Of a stretch of 64,000 nt of DNA, positions 24,756 through 36,961 are shown piece after piece. The number at the start of each line of letters is the position of its first letter. Within the stretch, counting starts at the first letter, position 1. The position numbers were made by a program, and so were the translations under genes. Below the pieces are notes generated by a model, which was not told the origin of the DNA, searched no databases, and worked only from the letters and a program-made list of their open reading frames with translations. The stretch covers positions 73,811,330 to 73,875,329 of the forward strand of contig NC_135507.1 of the NCBI RefSeq assembly GCF_052857255.1. Reading direction: 5' to 3'. Source of the DNA: Amblyomma americanum (Eukaryota > Arthropoda > Arachnida > Ixodida > Ixodidae).

Positions 24756-24974
24756 TCGTAGTGGCTCAGGGTGGATTCCGAAGAGGACAAGCGCAGCAGG
24801 GGGCGTGAGGTGATCAGGTGGTTGCATGGAATGTGATAGTTTTACGCGCATAAGGTGACCGCAGCTGGCACAGTACAAGGTTAATCGGAGGGATATGAGA
24901 GAGGCCTTTTTTGCCGCACTGAACGTAACAGGGTTACTGCAGAGGAGAAAAATGGTGATGATGATGATGATAGT
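24756..24974 (+). mobile_element. Second, more decayed 3' end of the RTE-like LINE
   Basis: GGTGGATTCCGAAGAGGACA then AGCGCAGCAGGGGGC matches the DNA that encodes WIPREGKRSRG in the copy at 13600. GATATGAGAGAGGCCTTTTT and a (GATGAT) tail follow. Frameshifts destroy the reading frame. Confidence 0.65.
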
Positions 24975-25094
24975 GCAGGGATGACGTCCGGAATGTGGCG
25001 CCTCGAAAACTACTACGCATCGCGCGGACAACACCGGGCCAGTTATGTGTGCCGCATACGCCTACAGGGATACATATACACGGTGATTCCGAAA

Positions 25095-25112
25095 GGGGGG
25101 GGGGGGGGGGGG
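25095..25112. repeat. Poly(G) run, G18
   Basis: Eighteen consecutive G at the start of a CpG-rich kilobase. Confidence 0.97.
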
Positions 25113-26110
25113 CGACTAGCGCAGATCCGGGAACCCTGCCCTCGTGTATCACAACACAGGCGAAGAGCAGAGCCAGCTGTGGTGCCTCCAGCACACAGCG
25201 CCAGGCCCAGAAGAGCGGACGCAAAGCAGAGCGTGTGTACGGTGGAGGACGCTCCACACATCCCTTGGCGGCTAAGAGCCGGATGTGGACCAGCGCGAGG
25301 AGCGGCGGCGTTTGGCGGTGTGGCCGCAGAGGTTGGAGAAGAAGGCGGTGGTTGGTTGCCAGCGGCCGTACCCCGAGTGAGGAAGCAAGGGGGGGTTGGA
25401 CGGACAGAACTCCGTGCAAACAAACGCCGAGGCGGCGGACACGGAGGACTCTTACAAAAGGAGACCGCGTCGCCGCCGCGTCACCACCGCGTTTCTTCCA
25501 CAGACTGGGAGGGGGTTGGTAGGGAGGGCCAGAGGCTGCAGTGTACACACACACACAGCATGCACGGAGGTGTTCCGGCGATAGCTCTTCACTCAGGAAG
25601 ATATATAAAAGAGAGAGCAGTACAAATACAGTGCACGGGAGACGAAGGGGAAATGGGCCATGCTAATGCGTGGTAAGCGAATAAGAGGAGAGGGAAGGAG
25701 AGGAGAGTACCAAAAAGAAAAGAACGCTCAACCGCTCAACAGCGAGAAGAGAGGACCAGGGAGAGGTACGAGATCGGAGCAAGAGGAGCAGCGGCGCTTC
25801 GTTTGAAAGAGGAAGGCGCGGTATGCGGGCCCCACCCACGCGTCTGCGGCGGCGCCACCGAGTCGGCGGCTGCGGTGCAGGAGGGAGGGAGGGGAGGTTG
25901 CCGTCGTTGCGCGCGCGGGGCAGATTTTACGCGGATTCCGAACAACGCCCCACGGAGGGTCCCCGACCGGCACTCTCCCTGCTCCCGACTGCGGGAACGT
26001 CCGCGTGCATGCTGTGCATCGGAGATGTGCTCAGCTCCGGCAGCGCTCGAGTGACCTGGCTGGGCTGCGTCGGGTCTCGTCTCGCGGTTTTGTCGGCGCT
26101 GTGATGGGAC
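25113..26110. other. CpG-rich kilobase, possible CpG-dense regulatory region
   Basis: Rich in CG dinucleotides and purine-rich segments. GATATATAAAAGAGAG at 25600-25615 resembles a TATA box. Open frames on both strands overlap each other and look compositional. No domain recognised. Confidence 0.3.
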
Positions 26111-26236
26111 ATGCGGGACTTGCAGCCTTGATCAAAAGTCTTGGGGCCGTAGGGTGTGCTTTGCAGTACAGCCGAAACTCAGAATTTCTGGGATGTGAAA
26201 AGGACACTTGTGGTCACTACACTGTGAGTGCCCCGT

Positions 26237-26596
26237 TTAAAGGCTTAAACGTACATCAGGCGGTCTGAAGGGTTGTGAAGAAGGGCGTACGGAACTCGTC
26301 GCTCTAGGTTGCGGGCAGTACTTGAGAATATGCTCGAGGTCAACTTTCTGTGACACTGCAGCAGAGGCTAGGCAGGAGAGGAGGGATTCGGGCTTTTGTC
26401 CTCTTGCCGTCGAATAGTGGGCTACCTCAGCCCTAGCGACACAGTACCGTCTCTCCAACTTCTCCCCTTCACCCCTAGGCCTAACAGCCCTCACTCCCCA
26501 TGACACGGGGACAACGGCCCGTCTCCTTCCTTTGCTGCAGTGGCACAGAAAGTTGACCGCGAGTATAAGAATTCTCTCAAGCCGCAACCATCGCAT
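26237..26596 (-). pseudogene. LINE ORF2 C-terminal remnant (zinc-knuckle-like)
   Basis: The minus-strand reading frame (119 codons) contains VDLEHILKYCP. This matches the H-x4-C half of the C-terminal CCHC region found after reverse transcriptase in I/Jockey-type LINEs (usual form C-x2-C...LEH.L..CP). The first cysteine pair is not intact (SCLAS instead of C-x2-C). No reverse transcriptase motif survives upstream on this strand. Probably a dead fragment; chance similarity cannot be excluded. Confidence 0.4.
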
Positions 26597-27276
26597 TAGT
26601 CGGCCCGTTAACGCAAAAGATAGGCTTGACGATCAAACATGATAGGCACTGTCCCGCAGCGAAAACTACTACAGTGCTCCTTCTTTACAGTCAAGCAGGC
26701 GAGGACGAACACACTGCAGTACAAAGTCCTCTCCCATTGGCGTATTAACCGTGCCTTGCGAGAGCCACGACCTCCTTGTAGCGCTTACATCTGCACCTTA
26801 TACTTTCTTCCAGTGCGCTCACCTTCCCTTACTCTTACTATATCCTGCTCACATTAACTGATGGCCAGATAAGATATAGGAGCAGCGCCGAACATTCTAG
26901 GGTTAACGCATGCGTATAGTTACGGCGTTTGAATAAAGCCCGCGGTATAGCAGAGGCTAAACGCCGGGCCCGTATTCCCCCGTTTCCCCCATATAACGAA
27001 GCCGCTCTTCGCCAGCTGAATACACACTCGCCCACCGTGGTCGACGAGTGGCAAGAAATGAAGGCATCTGCATGCGCGGACGCATCTCATCCGTCGGACC
27101 ATCTCGACGATGCACTGCCGAGACGGCGCGGAAGGAACTCGCTTCGGTAAAGGAACGCCTGCTTTGTATGAACACGCCGTAGCCGTCTGCGCGGTGGTCG
27201 CAGACAGCAGCGGGCTGGTCGGCGTCGGAGGTCTCCTTTCCCACGGTGGGCAATTCAAAGTGGCCCGGAAGCTCGG

Positions 27277-27313
27277 TTGGTTAGAGGAGAGCCTGATTGG
27301 TTAGAGGAGAGCC
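27277..27313. repeat. 17-bp exact tandem duplicate, 20-bp period
   Basis: TTGGTTAGAGGAGAGCC occurs at 27277-27293 and 27297-27313. Confidence 0.9.
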
Positions 27314-27595
27314 GTTGGTGAAGTGCGGTTAACAAGCTGTTTATCTTTCTGGAACCTGATCGGAAGGCACGGCCGTTAGGCTATAAACGTGCACGACGGG
27401 TGGTCAAGCGATAACGGAACGAAAACGGCTTTTCGTACAACGTGCATACGAGGGGGTGCCTAATTAAAATAGCTATAGCAAGACCATTACGTGCGCCGTA
27501 ACTTAAACTATGCGAAAAAGCATATTTAGAATCCAAACTGCCGCAGTGTCTGTATTTGTACATTGTGTATATTACCGCCTACCCCTATCCATTTT

Positions 27596-27831
27596 GCCGC
27601 CGCGGTGGCTGAGTGGTTATGGTGCTCGGCTGCTGACGCGAAGATGCGGGTTCGATCCCGGCTGCGGCGATCGAATTTCGATGGAGGCGAAGTTCTAGAG
27701 GCCCGTGTGCTGTGCGATGTCAGTGCACGTAAAAGAAGCCCAGGTGGTCGAAATTTCCGGAGCCCTTCACTACGGCGCCCCTCATAGCCGGAGTCGCTTT
27801 GGGACGTTAAACCCCGTAAAACCAAACCAAA
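27596..27831 (+). mobile_element. Tick SINE (Ruka-like), tail type A, full length with target duplication
   Basis: This is the best-preserved type A copy: head GCCGCGGTGGCTGAGTGGTT, B box GCGGGTTCGATCCCGGCTGC, intact core, tail AGCCGGAGTCGCTTTGGGAC and an A-rich (AACCA) end. CCCTATCC occurs immediately before (27583-27590) and after (27832-27839), which fits an 8-bp target-site duplication and a relatively recent insertion. Confidence 0.9.
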
Positions 27832-28022
27832 CCCTATCCTTTCTTACTATCGCTCTCCCTTTCTTTCCCTCTCCCTCTCCTTTTATTCCCGCTAGTCGCA
27901 GCTCAGGTGCTTCAGGTTTCGATGGCAGATGCCGCGGCTATCTTTTCCTTCCACTGTTATTTTATTAATAAATAGCCACTAACAACGACTCGATAGAGTC
28001 AAGGAGCTCGAAAGTGGCGTTT

Positions 28023-28738
28023 TACCGTATTTACTCGCGTAATGAACCCACTCGCATAATGAACCCACCCCCCACTTTTATCAGTCGGAATTTACTTTTT
28101 TTTCAGCCTTTAGCTTTTTGTAGCTGGTTCCTCAGTTTTTGCGCTGTCCGCAGCGCGCCAAGATGCTGCCTGCCGCCGATAACATCACTTGTTTATCTTT
28201 TCAGGACAGCTCCTGCTAGAAGGAAGGGGGGGGGGGGGGGCAATAACACCGCCACTTGTTTATTTTTTGAGGAGAGCTGCTGCCAGAGGGGGTGTGGGGA
28301 GGGGAGGGGGAGAGCGCGGTGCGCTAGGCGACCTTGGCACAGTGCCAAGACGTTGTATGCTGTAAGGTAAGGCATAGTCATTCGCATTACGGACTCGTCA
28401 CTGTCCTGCGCGTTTTTTTAACCTCGCGTGAAAGAACATGTGCCTGACTTTCAGGGCCGGTGTTCAGCATGTTTGCGTTATCTCGAAGCGAATGGCCGGC
28501 GCTGCCGTCGGCTACTGCAGAATTGCTGGATCGCGTCAAAGTGAACGAGCGGCACGAACACGAACCTCGCGCAGGTTTGTTGATGACGGAAGGACGGGGA
28601 CGGAGTATGATATGAAATATCGACCCTTGCAAAAAAATCGGTCTAAACTTTTTTTTTCCCTCGTAATGAACCCTCTCCCCAAACTGATGTCAACTTTTCT
28701 GGAAAAAAAGTGGGTTCATTACGCGATTTAATACGGTA
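28023..28738. mobile_element. 716-bp non-autonomous DNA transposon with ~28-bp terminal inverted repeats
   Basis: The left end TACCGTATTTACTCGCGTAA is mirrored at the right end, which reads ATTACGCGATTTAATACGGTA. The motif GTAATGAACCC then recurs inside both ends, twice at the left and once inverted plus once direct near the right. The interior has two diverged copies of a segment containing CACTTGTTTAT followed by GACAGCTCCTGC or GAGAGCTGCTGC (about 28190 and 28255), separated by a G15 run. There is no coding capacity. A TA or TTA target duplication is possible. Confidence 0.7.
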
Positions 28739-30740
28739 TCTATGCATGTGGTTCGTTCCTGTTGATTCACTGATCCTGGTCGATGCATGTCTGATGGGCT
28801 AATCTTGTGTTTTGTATCCCACGTTACATTAATTTAGACACGCGTTTCCTTTTGATCCATTAGTACACGGCGTTATAAACGAAATCGTTTGGAGCCGCCG
28901 ATGAGTCTGCGTACACGGCTCTGTCTTTCCGCCAACAATAATCACCAGGCCGCGCCTTCGACCGAGCGATTCTTCCACGAGCTCTCGACGTTTAGCAAGG
29001 TCTTCATATTCGTGAACCGCAGGGTGCGATGCTGGGAAACGTTTCACGTGTGCCATCTTGTCCCCTAAACGCCGCTCTATTAGTAGACTCCGATAAAAAC
29101 ATGCGACGTAGACTCCCCCCCCCCATGCGGGCGTGGCTCCAGAATGCATCCGTATCGACGCCCTCGTTGAGATATGCGCTGCGCATTTCGTTACAGGCCC
29201 CACCTGCTGAATATTTTTCCGGTAAAGGCATAGCGTAGTGCACGTAGCCGTTGTACAGCACGCGTTCACCACGCACGTACTACGCATGCTGTTAAAGGTA
29301 AGCCGCGTCCGAACCGCAGAGAGAGAGAGAGAGAGAGAAAGTATCGTCTTCCAAGAAGTAAGGGCGTGGTGCAAAAATTGTAGGAGCTGCTCTTACGGGC
29401 TGTGGCGGTTCGGCAAAAAACAAAAAAAGGTAGCGACCCCGCTGTCATAATATGTGCCCCGTGGACTATTGAGGTACGATTTACATGCAGGCGTGTGCGC
29501 GTGTGTACCCTTGCCTAGACGCAGGAATGCTGCTGCCCTCTGCGCATGCGCGAAGGTAAAGGCGGGGAGGGCGCGGCGGATACCGGAGCATCCTCCTCTG
29601 CCTGCAGCGTCCGCCGCTGGGCGACTTAATTCCGCCGGTGTGCCCCGCTTTGGTCTGCGCCGCGGAGACCACCCAAACGTTGATGACGGGGCCCCGCCTC
29701 ATGTTGTGTGGTGGTGGCATACGAGAACGGCGTCAATAATCGCCAGGTTGCTCGACCAGGTCGTTGACGCCTGAGCAGCACGTCGGTTCTTAATGCTGTG
29801 TAAAAAAAACAAAAACAATGCGTGGACCGCACGCAGAGAATGCAGGGAGCGCAAATTATACAGCACTGACACTGAGGTCAAGGACGCGGTTTCCGGCTGG
29901 GATGCCACGAAAGGGCTGCACACTGGCCACGTGGAATTCTGCGGCCGCGAATGCTCGGACCGTTATTTACTGACGGTGACACCGACTTTGACAGTCACTT
30001 TCTCGGGTCAGAATAGATTTTTTTTTCTTCAGGTTTCCACAAGACATTCATGCCCCTGCAGTCAATTTAAGCTCACATGGTGATCATGACCTCCAAGCTG
30101 TGCTCCGTGTTTTGCACTAAGTTGAATGTTAGTCAGGACTTATTCGATCCGACAGGCCGATATCACTCAAACGGGCAGTGCTCCATATAGAAAGCCGCTG
30201 GCGACTTTCTAAAGGCAACGAACTGGAGGGCTGCCTTCCGAAGCCAGACACCTCGTACAGCAACATGACGCGAGAGACACTTTCAGTAGAGCCTGGGACA
30301 CTGCTTCGGTGTTTCTGTTGGTGATTGGCGCCGAAATAACACCGCTTTCGGGTGGTGACGGCGTCGGGGTGAACGCCATCACTTCCGAAGGTTGTCGCCT
30401 GCATCATCAGCATCCATGAGGAGAGCGTCGCGGTAACGACGCGCGTTCACCCGCTGCGCGGCGCCACGAGCGCATTAGTCACGCACCATCGGACACGCGC
30501 GCGCCCGAAAGCCCGCCGAGCATGAATTCCTTTTGCGCCACCTTCACATACCCTCGTAGACACCCCCGCCGACTGCGCACGCCTCTACGGTGCTCAGCTA
30601 CGCATACACTCCTGCAAGCTCCGCTGATGGCCTCGACATGCTTGCCTGGCGACGCCTGTAGTGTGTATTGGCGGGCGACATCGGTACATTTTTGCGGATG
30701 CATGTAACGAAAGAACGCTAAGGGAGGCAGAAGTTCTTGG

Positions 30741-30856
30741 TTGGTTTTATGCGGTTTAACGTCCTGCCAAGGTGGCTCAGGCTATGAGGGATGCTGTAGT
30801 GGAGGGCTGTGGATAATTTCGACCACCTGGGGGAGGAGGAGCAGGGACTTTAATGG
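30741..30856 (-). mobile_element. 3' fragment of Ruka-like SINE, tail type A
   Basis: Read on the minus strand this is GGTCGAAATTATCCACAGCC, CTACAGCATCCCTCATAGCC, then TTAAACCGCATAAAACC, i.e. the end of the core plus tail A. The 5' head and most of the core are absent. Confidence 0.7.
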
Positions 30857-31010
30857 AACAGGAGAGGTCTGCCTGGTTGCCTGAAGAGGCAAGAACTATG
30901 GGGACACTTTAGACTTCTTAATTGCGGAGTGCCATTGCTTTGGATTTCAAAGATGGGTTCGTTTGGTGTCACGTCATTTTATGACGTCATACATATTACG
31001 ACCAATCTGC

Positions 31011-31208
31011 GAATTTCGTGACATCAGAGGGCCCTGGGTTCTACCTGACGTGAATTCTAATGCTATCTAGGTATCTATCTAGAAGCAAGTTGGCTCACAA
31101 CCCGATTGGCAGATTTTGATGACGTACGAGATCACGTGACTTCTCTCGGTCAGTGAGAAAATTTTGTGACGTCAGATGGCAGATTTTGTTCCTGACATGA
31201 AATCTAAT
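31011..31208. repeat. Diverged ~150-bp repeat pair with GTGACGTCA motifs
   Basis: GAATTTCGTGACATCAGA followed by CCTGACGTGAATTCTAAT (31011-31060) recurs as AATTTTGTGACGTCAGA followed by CCTGACATGAAATCTAAT (31160-31208). Further TGACGTCA and GATGACGTAC sites lie between and upstream. Confidence 0.5.
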
Positions 31209-33383
31209 CCTGCCGCATTGGACGCCTCGCGCGAAAAAACAGCTCGCGTACAAGTGCAACACCGGCGGCGGCACGCTATAGATTGCACCCGCTCCTCATC
31301 ACCAGCGCACCAGGCGTCGCAAGAACAAAACCACCAAGCCAGCAGAGAAAAAGGCGGGCAATCAAAAGCTGCGGGATGAAAAAGAGGGAGAGAAGGCAAC
31401 AGCGAGACGCCGCGTCAGCGCTTTGGTGAGGTTCCTTTGGCCGGCCGCGCCGACGTCTTGGCGAGCGCCGGTCAAGACGACGAAGAAGAATAAACAAAAC
31501 AGAAAAAGTAAGTACGCAAGTTGAGCGAGGCAAACCCGAGACGGTGCGTTACGCTCCGCGGGGCGCCGTTCCTTTCTTGCAGAGAGAAGAGCGTGTTATA
31601 GGCGAGCCGACGGTGGGAAAGACGATGAAACGAACAACAGAAATGAAAGAGAGCTCAAGGCCGCGTCGTGTCCGTCTCGACCGAGTCCGCGGGGTGCTGT
31701 TGTTTCAATAATCCGCCATGATTGCCTCTGCCGCCACCGCGGCGTGTTCTTGCGCGCCGCCCCCGGCGAGCAATGAAAGCAGAGTGCGCAAAGGGGACGG
31801 AAGATTCGTGTGAGATGGAGCGAGTGTAGAGGGGGTGATCGCCAGCCTAGCGAGCAGCTCCCACACCCCACTGTGAGTTCGTGCGTGCGTGCGTGTAAGG
31901 ACATGCATACAAAGGGGCGCGCTCTTCAGCTTGAAGTTACACATAGAAACATCGTGCTCGGGAGGGCGCTCGGAAGGAAGGGCATTTTCAAACACAGCGC
32001 GCGCCGCCAGAGATGAGAGGAGGTGTATGATTGAAGCCGGTCCGGCAGCGAGGTTTATCCTACGCCGGGGCATACCAGCAATCCCGCGTCGTCTAACCGG
32101 GGAGGCCTCGCAGTTTGGCGTCTATACGAGTGGTCCGCCGCGCCGGTACGCCACACCCTACATTCCGCCAGCTGGTCGGTGGCCGCTGGGATGCCGAAGT
32201 GCAGTAAAAACGAAACGGGCCGATAAGAATAAGAAGGCTGCAAGAGGGCCCTCTTGTCTGGCAAGGAGTTCCGTCCCGTCGGCCGCGTTTGTTTTCTGTT
32301 CGTTAGGCGCGTTGATTGCCTTCGTGGGACCCCCCTCCTTCGCACGGGTTTTCTCTTTGTGGCATGTTTCTCTCTTTGTGAGCGATTGGATGTCAGGTGG
32401 TGGGGCGAGCCGCACCTTGTACACCCCTAAGGAAGATGTATGCGACCACTGGACCTGCGGTGTGATGGCGCGCCCTCTGTCGACTCTTTTCTGCCACGTA
32501 CATCGCGAATTGCGGTTGCGTGGCGTTATGGGGTCGAAGGAGCCTGGTTGGGGCCGCGCCACGGCGTTTCGAGGGGCATCGGCAAAGCGTGTACGAAAGG
32601 TCGGCGTGTCTGTCAGTGAGGAGACGTGTGTCAGCGTAGTGGCAAGCTGGAATCCATTCCAGGCAGTCCGGTATAGGAAGGCCGCTGGACGGTGAATTAC
32701 GCTCCGGCTGATAGACTCTGCTGTCCGTCTACGTCACGCAAAAGCAGTTCATGTGTCACGTATTTCCTTGGCGCGAGTTTGCCGGGGCCGGAGGCGTGGT
32801 GTTTTTTTCTTTTTTTTTCAAATTTTCTTTTTCGTTCCCATCGGCGTTGGAACATACCCGAGATATTACAGTGCCCCCGCTTCCCCAAGAGTTGCTCCGT
32901 ATCTGTTCAGGCCTTCCTTTGTACGCGATCTGTACGAGGCGATCCACCGATACGAGTCTCCGACGGTTGATCGATGGGCCCTGTCCAATGTATATGCCCG
33001 ACCCTCATCCTAGGAAGTACTGCACGAGAGGACATTATACTAGACTCTGTAGCAGTTCCGTTCTCCCGGTCATAGGCCGCGCTTTTCCGCATTTCCGACC
33101 GCAGTTCTGACCGCAGATTCAAGGCCTGCAGTACAGGCATCGAAGTCCGTACATGCCCTGCTGCACTGGACACAACCGTACACTTACGAGTGCAGTGTCA
33201 TTGTCCGCGTGACTACCACGCTCTGCTTTGAAGTTTTGTAGCGCCTAAGAGAAAAAGCTATGCAGCGGCGCCGGACTACCGAAACATCGGGGACGTAAGC
33301 GTATATTCACAAGGGTGGAAACTCCGACGAGTCGGTATCGGCGATCCATAGCAAGAGATGTATCAAAAATAGGAACAAATGAA

Positions 33384-33682
33384 AATTGGTTTTTGGGGAA
33401 AGGAAATGGCACAGTATGTGTCTCACATATCGGCGGACACCTGAACCGCGCCGTAAGGGAAGGGATAAAGGAGGGAGTGAAAGAAGACAGGAAGAAAGAG
33501 GTGCCGCAGTGGAGGTCTCCGGAAAAATTTCCACACCTGGAGGACTTTAACGTGCAACACATCGCGCAGCACACGGGCGCCTTTGCATTTCGCCTCCATC
33601 GAAACGCAGCCGCCGCGGTCGGGTTCGAACCAGGGAACTCCGGATCAGTAGCCGAGCGTCCTAACCACTGAGCCGCGGCGAC
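33384..33682 (-). mobile_element. Tick SINE (Ruka-like), tail type B, full length
   Basis: On the minus strand the head is CGCCGCGGCTCAGTGGTTAG with B box GGTTCGAACCCGACCGCGG, followed by the core and then the pyrimidine-rich tail B (TTTCTTCCTGTCTTCTTTCA, then GCGCGGTTCAGGTGTCCGCC) ending in CCAATTTTC. Tail B is unrelated to tail A although head and core are shared. Confidence 0.85.
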
Positions 33683-34810
33683 GGGTCTATGTGGTGTGTG
33701 TACCCGTTTTTTGTCCGTCGTCTTGGTTTGCGCTGCATCTCATGCCACGAAGCGTATGCGGCTGGTGACGGCTTCGCTGTTGTAAACGCGGCAGTCGCGA
33801 GGCTTACCGATGTACAGCCGAAACGCCTGTCGAGTCGAGGACCGTTTTACCGCGTGGATAGTTCCGAGCATTCGTCTGGCTCTGGCTTCCTGTGAGACGA
33901 AATACCGTGCAGTCCCGGACAAGGACAGTCCAGGCAGCGTTTGGACCACATGCATGGTCCGCAGCATCCCCCGGAGGACTGTCACCCTACCGCTTTCGTG
34001 GTCGCCTGTTACTTTCCTGCCTCGTGTACATATTATACATAGGGACCGCGCTGCGCCCACCTCGTTCGGCGGTGCCCACCGGTGCGGAAATAAAACGGAT
34101 GGGTGGAGACCGCGGGAGGGGCTGCCGAGGCGTTTTTATTGGCGGGCAAGAGGAACGAACACAGGGGAAGTGTTGCCGAGCGCCGTATTATATGGGATGC
34201 TCGCGGGCAGCCCATCCATCCAACGGGTCCACCGCGCGCGGCAGGGGATACATAAGCGAGCGTCTCTCGTGCAAGGCCGGAACTACTGCCGGGTGCACAT
34301 ACCCACCCGCCGTCCCGCCACCGGTCCCGACTGCTCAGTCGGCGTACAGGTACCACATACAACAAAGCCGGGCTCCAGATTGCGCTTAAGCTTCCGCCAC
34401 GTTCATGATGGTGATGACGATTGGGTACGCCTTTTGACAGACCGCCGCTGCTCTTCGCGGCCGGGTGATGTTGCGTGCAGCTAGCTGTACGGAGAGCCCG
34501 ACGTGCTAGGACTAGGGGCTAGTGAAACGTGTAGTTCAGTGCAGAAGCGCTGGTTGAGGCATTTGTTTGTTTGTTTGATTGATTGAATCGGAGCCTATTG
34601 TGAAGTTCAACCTAAAACGTTTACTCGAACTTGTCTCACAGGTCCGTTATTGGTTGCATCTGTAGACGAGCTCAAGTGACTGCGCTTGAGACGTGCTCTA
34701 AGTATAGATGCTTATAAAATTGCTCATAAGCTTCTATATTACGCGTTGCTGGCTCACTATAGTAGCGTTGTACGACGGCTGATGCAAAACTTTTCTGAAC
34801 CTGTGGGTAC

Positions 34811-35119
34811 CCGCCGCGGTGGCTCAGAGGTTAGCGCGTTCGACTACAGATCCGGAGCACCCGGGTTCGAACCCGACCGCGGCGGCTGCGTTTTTATGGA
34901 GGAAAAACGCTAAGGCACCCGTGTGCTGTGCGATGTCAGTGCACGGTGAAGATCCCCAGGTGGTCGCAATTATTCCGGAGCCCTCCACTACGGCACCTAT
35001 TCTTCGTTTCTTCTTTCACTCCCTCCCTTGTCCCTTCCCTTATGGCGCGGTTCAGGCGTCCGCCGATATATGAGACAGATACTGCGCCATTTCCTTTCCA
35101 CACAAAAACCAATTATTAA
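34811..35119 (+). mobile_element. Tick SINE (Ruka-like), tail type B, full length
   Basis: Head CCGCCGCGGTGGCTCAGAGG, B box GGGTTCGAACCCGACCGCGG, the linker GTTTTTATGGAGGAAAAACG, the core, then tail B with CTTTCACTCCCTCCCTTGTC, GGCGCGGTTCAGGCGTCC and the end CCAATTATTAA. It can serve as the reference for the truncated type B copies in this window. Confidence 0.88.
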
Positions 35120-35977
35120 CGTGTGGCTCACTAAACTACGCTGCTTTTTTTTTTTTTAGAAAGCGGTCGCGGTGCATTAATTCCCTTCGGGATGTCTTTC
35201 TGTATTACATTCCTGGAATTTTTGCACTACTTAAGTATACGTTGAATTATAACCCGGCCTGCAACGCAGAGCCGCGGATACTTCAAACTGTCGTACATTT
35301 AAAACATCTGCTAAAGACACGCAGAGCGCTACCTCGCGCTGCTATCCCTCCGTGAACAAGCAGCAATAGAGGTCTGGGCGATTGCAGTGCATAGCTGCGT
35401 TCTCTTTGTTGCACTCAACTCGCAAGCGGTCAAAGCGGCGCGCATCAGTTGCGATCCTTCGAGGCGGATGCAACTTGACTGAGCACGCTGTAATTTGCCA
35501 CGCGGGCGCACCGGGTGCTCACGTGCCAAGAAGGATAAATCACGCGCCAGCCTTTGAGGAGTGGAACGGGTGCGCGCGCGGTGCCGTAATTACGGGCACG
35601 GTAAACACGATACGATATGCACTGCGCGAGTCGGGCATTATTACACCGGGCATGGCGTGTAAGTACGTCATGTAATCGCGATCGATGTGCGAAGAAGAGA
35701 TCGCCGGTTTCGTATTAGGACGAGAGAGACCCTCGCTCTCCGAGAGTATCGAGACAAGTTCATTGGATGGTAAAACGCGCGCCATCGTTTCTGATAGTTT
35801 TCCTTAACTATACTAGGGTAGGAGGGGTTTAAGAAGGAAGTTGAAAATAAGTGGCTGCTTTGGTGTGCAGACAGCCACATTTGAAGGCCACAGAGATCAT
35901 TCACGCCTCACCAAACGAAGGTCGAGTAAGTTGACAAGTAAAAAAAAAATCATCTAAACCGTCTCCCCTACAGACTT

Positions 35978-36030
35978 ATTTTTTAATCTTATTCCTGCCT
36001 GTAAAAGGGCTACTGCTGAGTGTAGTGACA
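35978..36030 (-). repeat. Possible LINE 3' tail, minus strand
   Basis: TTATTTTTTAATCTTATTCC followed by TGCCTGTAAAAGGGCTACTG and CTGAGTGTAG resembles the tail at 42650 (A/T-rich tail next to GCAG and an AAAGGGC motif). The match is short. Confidence 0.25.
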
Positions 36031-36662
36031 GCGCTACGTCGTAAAATAAGCGTGCCAAAATTCTTTTCCGCTGTTTTATATTCTACAAAATAAACAAACA
36101 AACAAAAACAAAACAAAGCCCCCTTCCTCTCGCTCGGTGCGTAGACCAGAGGCGAATGGAACGGAGGTCGAGTGGCAATGCAGTACTGACAAACAAACCG
36201 TCCCGCCCTCCAAGGTTCCACGTAACGCGCGCGGGCCGCGTGGATATTCGGAGTGCCACTGCTGGTCGCACGACGAAAGGCGTCAAGTACGCGCACGGCG
36301 CCGGTGCATACTCCTCCGCCCCGTTCGAAATTCCTCGCGCTCCGCGGAGCGTGCATTGCGGCACCCCCTCACTCTTACACGCATACTCACAGTTCTTTGT
36401 TTTTATTATTTTTCCAACCTCGAGAGTGCGGACTACCCCCCGCATATGAAGCACAGCAGCATAACAGACAGCCACAACACACTGCCCATGCCTTGCGTCG
36501 TTTGGAGTTGGAGGGGGTGTCGGAGAATGAGAGGTACGGTCAAGGCGCTGGACGCGGTCCTGTGCATGACAAAGCACGACTCGATTCCATCCTAGCGGTT
36601 GTTACGGTGGCGGCGGTGGTGGCAATGGTTGTAGTTTTCGCTACACAGAAGCGACGATGCCG

Positions 36663-36961
36663 CCCCCCCCCCCCCCCCCCCCCCCCCGTTCTTTTCCCGC
36701 TCCCCGCCACCCCTCATTCGACGCCGACGAGGCTGCTTAGCATTCGCCGGTAAAACGAGGACGATTGATGGAGGGAAAGGGAACTCGTTTTATTTCATTT
36801 TTTTTTTTCCTCTCCTACGCTGCTCGCTAGATACGTGACAAGGCGACTTGCGCTGCGGCGTGCGGCACAAAGCGGTAGCGGCGGCGCTGGTCCTAACAGT
36901 GTTTCTTCGCCGGCGCTGCTTTTTGTCGTCCTGAGCGACCTCCCCCCCCCCCCCCCCCCCC
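36663..36961. repeat. Two poly(C) runs, C25 and C20
   Basis: C25 at 36663-36687 and C20 at 36942-36961, on the same strand. Confidence 0.95.

Noticed and set aside
31889..32695. 268-codon open frame on the plus strand
   Set aside because: GC-rich composition explains the length. No recognisable motif, and several overlapping frames are open on the opposite strand.
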